DNA of 11,346 bases, taken from CAZAJS01 sp964485635 (GTDB lineage: Bacteria > Pseudomonadota > Gammaproteobacteria > Francisellales > Francisellaceae). Position 1 is the stretch's first letter. Every line of letters starts with the position of its first letter. The DNA is taken from NCBI GenBank assembly GCA_964485635.1, contig CAZAJS010000036.1, forward strand, positions 1-11,346. The letters are read 5' to 3'. Under the pieces are notes generated by a model. The model was not told the origin of the DNA, did no database searches, and saw nothing but the letters and a program-made list of their open reading frames with translations. Shown here one piece after another: positions 5,903 through 11,346 of the stretch. Position numbers and translations under genes: made by a program.

Positions 5903-8140
5903 TTAAGCTTCTGAGGTTATGGATGTGACTTGTTGAAAGCCACGTGGTAAAAGCTGGCCACTGCTAGCTTTTCCTGTTTGGTATTTTTCATGATCAACTG
6001 GTTGAATCCGCAAATGACGTTTTCCTGCATAAATCAATAGGGATCGCTCGGCTTCAATACACGTGATAAATTGTATTTGATCCGTTTTTACTAATGTCAT
6101 TAAGCGTTTGCCTTTCCCTTTCTTCATCAAATCAATATGCTGAACAGGAATGACTAATAAATAGCCTTTGGCACTGACTAAAGCTATTTTTTTATTCGCT
6201 TGTTTATTGTACCAAATGCCATCAAAAAATAGATCGTTTTGATCAGTAACCATAAATTGACGACCTTGGCGCGTCCTTGGTATAGCATCTTGGGCAAAAC
6301 AGCGAAAACCATATCCCTTTTGACTCACAAAAATAAACCATGATTTGTGTTGTTGATCAATAAAGCAGGCGGTTTGTATTGCCTCTGAATCATTTAAATT
6401 AACCACTTTGGTTAAAGGGATACCTTGTTTTTTTTGTGCTTCTTTTGGAATCATGGATGCATCTAAACGATAACTACGTCCTTTTTGAGAAAAAAGCAAA
6501 ATAATTTGTTGATTATGTCCCATTGCTTGCAGTTTGAAACGATCTGCCGTTTTATAGGCTAATTTATTTTGTGTATTGCCCTGCCCTTTTAACCACCAAA
6601 TCCATTGATTTTCAGAGATCACCAATGTTACTGGTTGACTTGATTCAACAGATTGCCGATGTTGTTCTGTCACTAAGCCTGCGCCAATTTCTGTTCGGCG
6701 TTTATCCCCATATTGCTGACGTGCTTGTTGCAAAGTTTTTTTAAGCGCTTGATCTAAGATTGCTGGATCTTGTAATTGTGCAACAATCATTTGCTTCTCA
6801 GAAATTAATCCTTCCTTTTCTTGGATTAAGGCTTGTTGTTGTAATTTGGCTAAATAACGCAGACGTAAGTTTAAAATCGCTTGAGCTTGCGTATCAGTTA
6901 AATCAAACTTCGTGCATAAGTCTTCAGCAGGGTTTTGTGATTCACGAATGATTTCAATGACGATTTCTAACCAATCAAATATCACTAATAACCCTTGTAA
7001 AATATGCAAACGATCCTCTAGGTTACTTAAACGATTTTTAAGAACACGACGCTGTGTATTACGTCGGAACTCTAACCATTCTTGAATTAAGGGGATTAAT
7101 GGTTTAACGGCTGGCTTTCCATCAGTGCCAATCATATTCAAATTAACACGAAATCGTTTTTGCAACTCAGTCTTTGCCATTAACTCAGACATGATTTGTT
7201 GGCAGTTAGCTTGATTGGGATGATAGGTTAAAACAATCCGAACTGGAGCTTTCTCATCTGATTGATCTTGAACATCGACTAATCCTCGAATATTCGATTT
7301 TTGGATTTCTGTGGCAATTTGTTGAATCAGTTTACTACTTGCAACTTGATATGGCAGCGTATCAATAACAATATATTTTTGTTGTTCAGTATGATAAGTC
7401 GCCTGTACTTGTAATGCTCCTGCCCCAGTTTCATAAATATGTTTTCGTGTTGCTAAATCAGTAATCAAACGCCCCCCTCCAGGATAGTCCGGCCCAGGTA
7501 ATTTTTTTAATAATGTCGATAATTTAGGCGTATGTGTAGTTAATACATAAATACAAGCATCAATGACTTCTTTAAGATTATGCGGGGGAATATCGGTTGA
7601 CATGCCAACGGCAATACCCGAAGCCCCATTTAATAACAAGTTAGGCACTTCAGCTGGCAATAATTCTGGTTCTTGAAGTGTTCCATCAAAATTTGGTCTC
7701 CAAATCACCGCTCCTTGTTTTAATGTATTTAATAAAGTTTGTGTATAAGGCGATAATTTTGCTTCGGTATAACGCATCGCTGCAAATGATTTCGGATCAT
7801 CTAATGATCCCCAATTACCCTGCCCCTGAATTAAAGGATAACGATAGGAAAATGGTTGCGCCATTAAAACCATCGCTTCATAGCAAGCCACATCACCATG
7901 AGGATGATATTTTCCTAACACATCCCCAACGGTTCTGGCAGATTTTTTCGGTTTATTTGCAGCTTGCAAACCAATTTGAGACATTGCATAAATAATCCGA
8001 CGTTGAACAGGTTTAAGTCCATCACCAATATGTGGTAAAGCTCGATCTAAAATGACATACATTGCATAATTGAGATACGCTTTTTGTGAAAACGCGCCTA
8101 TCGATTGCTTATTGGCTGTCTGTGTATTATCTTGAGACAT
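5903..8140 (-). CDS. parC: DNA topoisomerase IV subunit A
   Basis: ParC is the DNA-cleaving subunit of topoisomerase IV, which with ParE (not in this window) unlinks daughter chromosomes. The 745-residue length matches E. coli (752). The N-terminal winged-helix domain carries GLKPVQRRIIYAM (41–53), KKSARTVGDVLGKYHPHGD (65–83) and the catalytic Arg123–Tyr124 in AAMRYTE. NFDGTLQEPELLPAEVPNLL and GIAVGMSTDIPPHN mark the tower/breakage region, RINLN-like VNLNMIGTDG the C-gate region, and the C-terminal third is the ParC beta-pinwheel. The absence of a GyrA box and the close ParC identity exclude GyrA. The residue equivalent to E. coli Ser80 is valine (Val84, GTG codon at 7889–7891), while the acidic partner Glu84 is kept (Glu88). 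The Shine-Dalgarno is weak. An extended −10 promoter candidate lies 33 bases upstream. It is followed by mtnN and is divergent from ygfZ. Confidence 0.97.
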   Translation of the reverse strand: MSQDNTQTANKQSIGAFSQKAYLNYAMYVILDRALPHIGDGLKPVQRRIIYAMSQIGLQAANKPKKSARTVGDVLGKYHPHGDVACYEAMVLMAQPFSYRYPLIQGQGNWGSLDDPKSFAAMRYTEAKLSPYTQTLLNTLKQGAVIWRPNFDGTLQEPELLPAEVPNLLLNGASGIAVGMSTDIPPHNLKEVIDACIYVLTTHTPKLSTLLKKLPGPDYPGGGRLITDLATRKHIYETGAGALQVQATYHTEQQKYIVIDTLPYQVASSKLIQQIATEIQKSNIRGLVDVQDQSDEKAPVRIVLTYHPNQANCQQIMSELMAKTELQKRFRVNLNMIGTDGKPAVKPLIPLIQEWLEFRRNTQRRVLKNRLSNLEDRLHILQGLLVIFDWLEIVIEIIRESQNPAEDLCTKFDLTDTQAQAILNLRLRYLAKLQQQALIQEKEGLISEKQMIVAQLQDPAILDQALKKTLQQARQQYGDKRRTEIGAGLVTEQHRQSVESSQPVTLVISENQWIWWLKGQGNTQNKLAYKTADRFKLQAMGHNQQIILLFSQKGRSYRLDASMIPKEAQKKQGIPLTKVVNLNDSEAIQTACFIDQQHKSWFIFVSQKGYGFRCFAQDAIPRTRQGRQFMVTDQNDLFFDGIWYNKQANKKIALVSAKGYLLVIPVQHIDLMKKGKGKRLMTLVKTDQIQFITCIEAERSLLIYAGKRHLRIQPVDHEKYQTGKASSGQLLPRGFQQVTSITSEA

Positions 8141-8172
8141 CTTCGTTACACTTGTTTAAAAAATTTAAAACT

Positions 8173-8181
8173 ATTATATCA
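8173..8181 (-). promoter_or_regulatory. Candidate extended −10 promoter for parC–mtnN
   Basis: On the minus strand the word TGATATAAT contains a perfect TATAAT (8178–8173) preceded by the TGn extension, with no good −35 at the right distance, as is common for extended −10 promoters. The start would fall near 8166, giving a leader of about 25 bases before the parC ATG. It lies in the 100-base parC/ygfZ divergent region. Confidence 0.55.
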
Positions 8182-8240
8182 ATTCTGTGTTTCAAAAGTG
8201 ACCCATCTAAGAGTAGAAGTTCATAAAAATATCTGATAGC

Positions 8241-9077
8241 ATGAATCATTATTCTCCAACAAAGTTGCAAAGTATGGCGGTTTTATATCATTACATTTAT
8301 AGCGATCATCTAGCCATTGAGATAACAGGTGATGATACAATTACCTTTTTACAAGGCCAAATGACAACTGATTTAACAAATTTATCACAAACAAATCCGG
8401 TTCAATTAACCGCCATTTGTAATTTAAAGGGACGTGTAATTGCATTAGGTTTTTGTTACTATGTAAGTCAATCATGTATTGTTTTTATGGTCCCCAAAAA
8501 TCATGCTGAATTTGTTGTTGCGACATTAAAAAAGTATGCTATTTTTTCAAAAGTAGATTTTGACATTTCATCGCGTTATCAATTATGTTATAACCCTGAA
8601 TGTCATTTAATTAATGCCCCAAGCTATCTTGATCATAGTGTTGCTCCTGTTGAGCAACTTACAAACCAGCATCAGTCAAATATTACGGCTGATAAAATGA
8701 TGTTATTAAACATGCAACATCATTTACCAACGATTGATCAAATGAATTATGGCCAGTTTTTACCGGCCGAATTAAATCTAGATCAATATGAAGTGATTGA
8801 TTATAAAAAAGGGTGTTTTATGGGCCAAGAGGTTGTTGCAAGAATGAAGTATCGCGGCCAACAAAAAAAATGCCTAGCTTTATTAAAAATGTCAAAGAAT
8901 TTAACACAACAAGGCAAGCTTTATAATCAATCGCAAAAACCAATCGCCACAGTAGTTAATGATTTAACTTCAAATCATTATTACTATGCCTTAGTGGTCA
9001 TCAATCAAAATTATGTGCTTGATCATCATACCATTTCACTTGAAAATGATCATTCAGCAACAGTTTGTCGTGATTAA
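8241..9077 (+). CDS. ygfZ: tRNA-modifying / Fe-S maintenance folate-binding protein YgfZ
   Basis: YgfZ is a folate-dependent protein of the GcvT-like fold that helps maintain certain iron–sulfur enzymes, including the radical-SAM methylthiotransferase MiaB. The 278-residue protein is shorter than E. coli YgfZ (326) but carries the hallmark KGCFMGQE motif at 190–197, with conserved Cys192, followed by VVARMKYRG. The N-terminal IEITGDDTITFLQGQMTTDL and CNLKGRVIAL blocks are also typical. The shortening seems to lie mainly in the middle and C-terminal parts. The start at ATG 8241 gives a family-like N-terminus, but ATG 8274 is possible; neither has a clear Shine-Dalgarno. rep starts 6 bases after the stop, so they likely share a transcript. 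It is divergent from parC. Confidence 0.9.
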   Translation: MNHYSPTKLQSMAVLYHYIYSDHLAIEITGDDTITFLQGQMTTDLTNLSQTNPVQLTAICNLKGRVIALGFCYYVSQSCIVFMVPKNHAEFVVATLKKYAIFSKVDFDISSRYQLCYNPECHLINAPSYLDHSVAPVEQLTNQHQSNITADKMMLLNMQHHLPTIDQMNYGQFLPAELNLDQYEVIDYKKGCFMGQEVVARMKYRGQQKKCLALLKMSKNLTQQGKLYNQSQKPIATVVNDLTSNHYYYALVVINQNYVLDHHTISLENDHSATVCRD

Positions 9078-9083
9078 TCGAGC

Positions 9084-11114
9084 ATGGCACAGTTAAACCC
9101 TCAACAACAACAGGCCATCAAAAAAATTGATGGACCATTATTAGTATTAGCTGGTGCTGGAAGTGGCAAGACGCGTGTTATTATTGAAAAGATTGCTTAT
9201 CTTATTGAACATTGCGGCTATTTACCGCAACATATTTTAGCTGTTACTTTTACCAATAAGGCGGCAAAAGAAATGAAATCGCGACTGAGTAGTCGTTTGA
9301 CACAACAACAAAACCGTCGATTAAAAATTTCTACTTTTCACACTTATGGCTTAAATCTTTTAAAAAAATATGGACAAAAATTAGGATTACGAACTAATTT
9401 TTCTTTATTTGATAGTCAAGATAGTCTTGCTTTAATTCATGATATTGCTTATCAACAATTTCAAAGCACAAAACAAACAGCCATTGCCTTACAACAACAA
9501 ATCTCAATGTGGAAAAATGCTCGGTTATTACCAAATCAAATTAATGAACACAACACACCTACAGATATGCAACAAGCACAATCTGTCTATGAAGCATATC
9601 AATATTATCTAAATGCGTATAATGCTGTTGATTTTGATGATCTCATTTTATTACCCACTCAACTATTTGAACAATTTCCAGAAATTCAAGAAAACTGTCA
9701 AAAACAAGCACGATATATTTTAATTGATGAATATCAAGATACCAATGAAAGCCAATATCAATTGTTTAAACAGCTTGTTTCAAAACGACAACACTTTACT
9801 GTTGTAGGTGATGATGATCAATCAATTTATACTTGGCGTGGTGCTCGCCCTGAAAATATGGCAACGTTAAAACAACATTATCCAACACTGACTGTTATTA
9901 AACTTGAACAAAATTATCGTTCTAGCGGCATGATTCTACAAGCAACCAATCAGCTTATTGCTCAAAATCCGCATTTATTTGAGAAAAGACTTTGGTCTGA
10001 CTTAGGCCAGGGCACTCCAATTCGCGTTATGTATACTCAAGATGAAAAAGATGAAGCCCATCAAATCAGTACTGATTTGATTGCCCATCATGTGAATCAC
10101 CAAACACGTTATGGTGATTATGCCATTTTAGTCCGAAGCAACCATCAAATTTTTTTATTAGAACGTTTTTTTCAACAATATAAAATCCCTTATGTTTTAA
10201 GTGGTGGACGTTCATTTTTTTCTAAAATGGAAATTAAAGATATTTTAGCTTATTGCAAATTACTTACAAATCCTACTGATGATCGCGCTTTTTTACGTGT
10301 GATTAATACCCCTCGTCGTGAGATTGGTGCGAAAACAATTCAAACGCTAACAGATTATGCACACCAACGCCAATGTTCGTTGTGGCAATCAATTGATGAG
10401 TTTGGATTAAAACATTATTTGGCACAACCAACCATTGAGAAACTAAGCCATTTTAAACAATTGATACATCAGCATCAGTACCAATTTCAGTGTTGCCAAC
10501 ACCCTAGTGAACAAAAACAACAATTATTATCCTTAGTTCAAGGGATTGATTACTATCAATGGCTTGTTGATAATAGCACCTCAATCGCTCAAGCAAATCG
10601 TCGTTTTGATCAAATTCAAGATTTACTTAGTTGGCTAGTTGAATCTAAAAATACAACAGATCAATCTCCTTTAGATCGATTAGCTGATACCATTAACCGT
10701 TTATTACTTGTCGATATGCTTGACCAAGATGACTTGGCAGAACAACACGATCAAGTGCATATTTTAACCGTCCATGCAGCAAAGGGGTTAGAATACCCAA
10801 ATGTTTATATCATGGGCTTTGAAGAGGGAATTTTTCCCCATCAACAATCAATTGAAGATGCTTGCGTACAAGAGGAACGTCGCTTAGCCTATGTCGCTAT
10901 GACTCGCGCTCGTTACCGACTTACACTAACATTGACGCAAACAAGAAAACGATTTAATGAGGTCATTAAGTCACTTCCCAGCCGTTTTTTGGAAGAACTG
11001 CCTTTCGAGTGTCTACAAACATTTGGAAAAACACCAACAACAGAATCACAACGTCAAGCAACAGCAAAAACTCACTTAGCTCAACTTAAAAAACAATTTG
11101 GCCAATCAACTTAA
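9084..11114 (+). CDS. rep: ATP-dependent DNA helicase Rep
   Basis: Rep is a 3'-to-5' superfamily 1A helicase that assists the replisome, clearing proteins ahead of the fork and aiding restart. At 676 residues it nearly equals E. coli Rep (673) and aligns along the whole length. The motifs in order are: Q motif LNPQQQQAI (4–12), Walker A AGAGSGKT (23–30), Ia AVTFTNKAAKEM (53–64), II LIDEYQDT (213–220), III VGDDDQSIYTWRG (241–253), IV LEQNYRS (274–280), V TVHAAKGLEY (562–571) and VI EERRLAYVAMTRAR (597–610). The overall match, including AIAL/ISMWKNARL and FEKRLWSDLG, favours Rep over UvrD or PcrA. There is no Shine-Dalgarno before the ATG. It starts 6 bases after ygfZ, suggesting translational coupling. 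I see no intrinsic terminator right after the gene. Confidence 0.96.
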   Translation: MAQLNPQQQQAIKKIDGPLLVLAGAGSGKTRVIIEKIAYLIEHCGYLPQHILAVTFTNKAAKEMKSRLSSRLTQQQNRRLKISTFHTYGLNLLKKYGQKLGLRTNFSLFDSQDSLALIHDIAYQQFQSTKQTAIALQQQISMWKNARLLPNQINEHNTPTDMQQAQSVYEAYQYYLNAYNAVDFDDLILLPTQLFEQFPEIQENCQKQARYILIDEYQDTNESQYQLFKQLVSKRQHFTVVGDDDQSIYTWRGARPENMATLKQHYPTLTVIKLEQNYRSSGMILQATNQLIAQNPHLFEKRLWSDLGQGTPIRVMYTQDEKDEAHQISTDLIAHHVNHQTRYGDYAILVRSNHQIFLLERFFQQYKIPYVLSGGRSFFSKMEIKDILAYCKLLTNPTDDRAFLRVINTPRREIGAKTIQTLTDYAHQRQCSLWQSIDEFGLKHYLAQPTIEKLSHFKQLIHQHQYQFQCCQHPSEQKQQLLSLVQGIDYYQWLVDNSTSIAQANRRFDQIQDLLSWLVESKNTTDQSPLDRLADTINRLLLVDMLDQDDLAEQHDQVHILTVHAAKGLEYPNVYIMGFEEGIFPHQQSIEDACVQEERRLAYVAMTRARYRLTLTLTQTRKRFNEVIKSLPSRFLEELPFECLQTFGKTPTTESQRQATAKTHLAQLKKQFGQST

Positions 11115-11346
11115 GCAATCGCATCAAATAACGCATTATCCCATAAATTAATTTATTGAATAGATCCTTCTGGCTACTAAAAATAAAGTAAAATTTGTCA
11201 CATCTCTTATCGTCATATCCAATGCCAAAATATTAAAGAAACAGTTTCTATAAGGAAAAATGAACAATGTTTGCTCCTATGGAACTCTAGGTGTTAGATT
11301 TTCCCGCGTTGTTTACACATTTTGTTTAAAATACAGCTCTAGTTTC
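11115..11346. other. Intergenic region after rep, running off the window
   Basis: No convincing gene lies here. A 14-base perfect AT palindrome (ATAAATTAATTTAT) sits at 11143–11156. AAGGA at 11252–11256 is well spaced before ATG 11266, but that frame closes after seven codons (MFAPMEL, stop at 11287–11289). ATG 11260, only three bases after the same AAGGA, opens a frame that stays open to the window end (MNNVCSYGTLGVRF and on, 29 codons) without recognisable features. Sequence to the right is needed to decide whether a gene or a leader peptide starts here. Confidence 0.4.

Noticed and set aside
7678..7995. Plus-strand open frame opposite parC.
   Set aside because: It lies fully within the conserved N-terminal domain of parC and the translation is unlike any protein I recognise.

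Overview
This is a compact, AT-rich chromosomal window from a gammaproteobacterium. The evidence is the conserved run dacA–ybeD–lipB, followed by clear gammaproteobacterial-type YjbQ, ClsA-like cardiolipin synthase, YafD-like EEP protein, MtnN, ParC, YgfZ and Rep. I cannot name the genus from sequence alone. No transposase, integrase, phage gene, CRISPR array or toxin–antitoxin pair is visible, so this looks like core housekeeping DNA.

Layout. Positions 1–1513 (+) hold the 3' part of a D,D-carboxypeptidase gene (dacA), ybeD and lipB, ending at a hairpin plus T-run terminator near 1565–1585. Positions 1514–1822 are non-coding but contain two bulged hairpins. They lead into a 55-codon gene for a probably exported peptide (1823–1990), then tRNA-Pro(GGG) at 2025–2101. 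yjbQ (2156–2569, −) and a cardiolipin synthase gene (2658–4055, +) diverge from an intergenic region with a good minus-strand promoter candidate. The synthase is followed after 36 bases by a YafD-like endonuclease/exonuclease/phosphatase gene (4092–4850). A small two-helix membrane protein with a strongly basic tail (4936–5184) follows, with its own candidate promoter. Tail to tail with it lies the minus-strand pair parC–mtnN (8140–5187), whose 5' end carries an extended −10 promoter candidate. Diverging from parC is the plus-strand pair ygfZ–rep (8241–11114). Positions 11115–11346 hold no convincing gene.

Functional themes. The genes serve envelope maintenance (DacA, cardiolipin synthase, small membrane protein), lipoate attachment (LipB), iron–sulfur protein upkeep (YgfZ), S-adenosylmethionine by-product recycling (MtnN), chromosome decatenation (ParC) and replication-fork progression (Rep). 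No single dedicated new pathway is visible. The points most worth a second look are the tiny exported peptide with its structured upstream region, and the natural valine in ParC at the position where E. coli has the quinolone-contacting Ser80.
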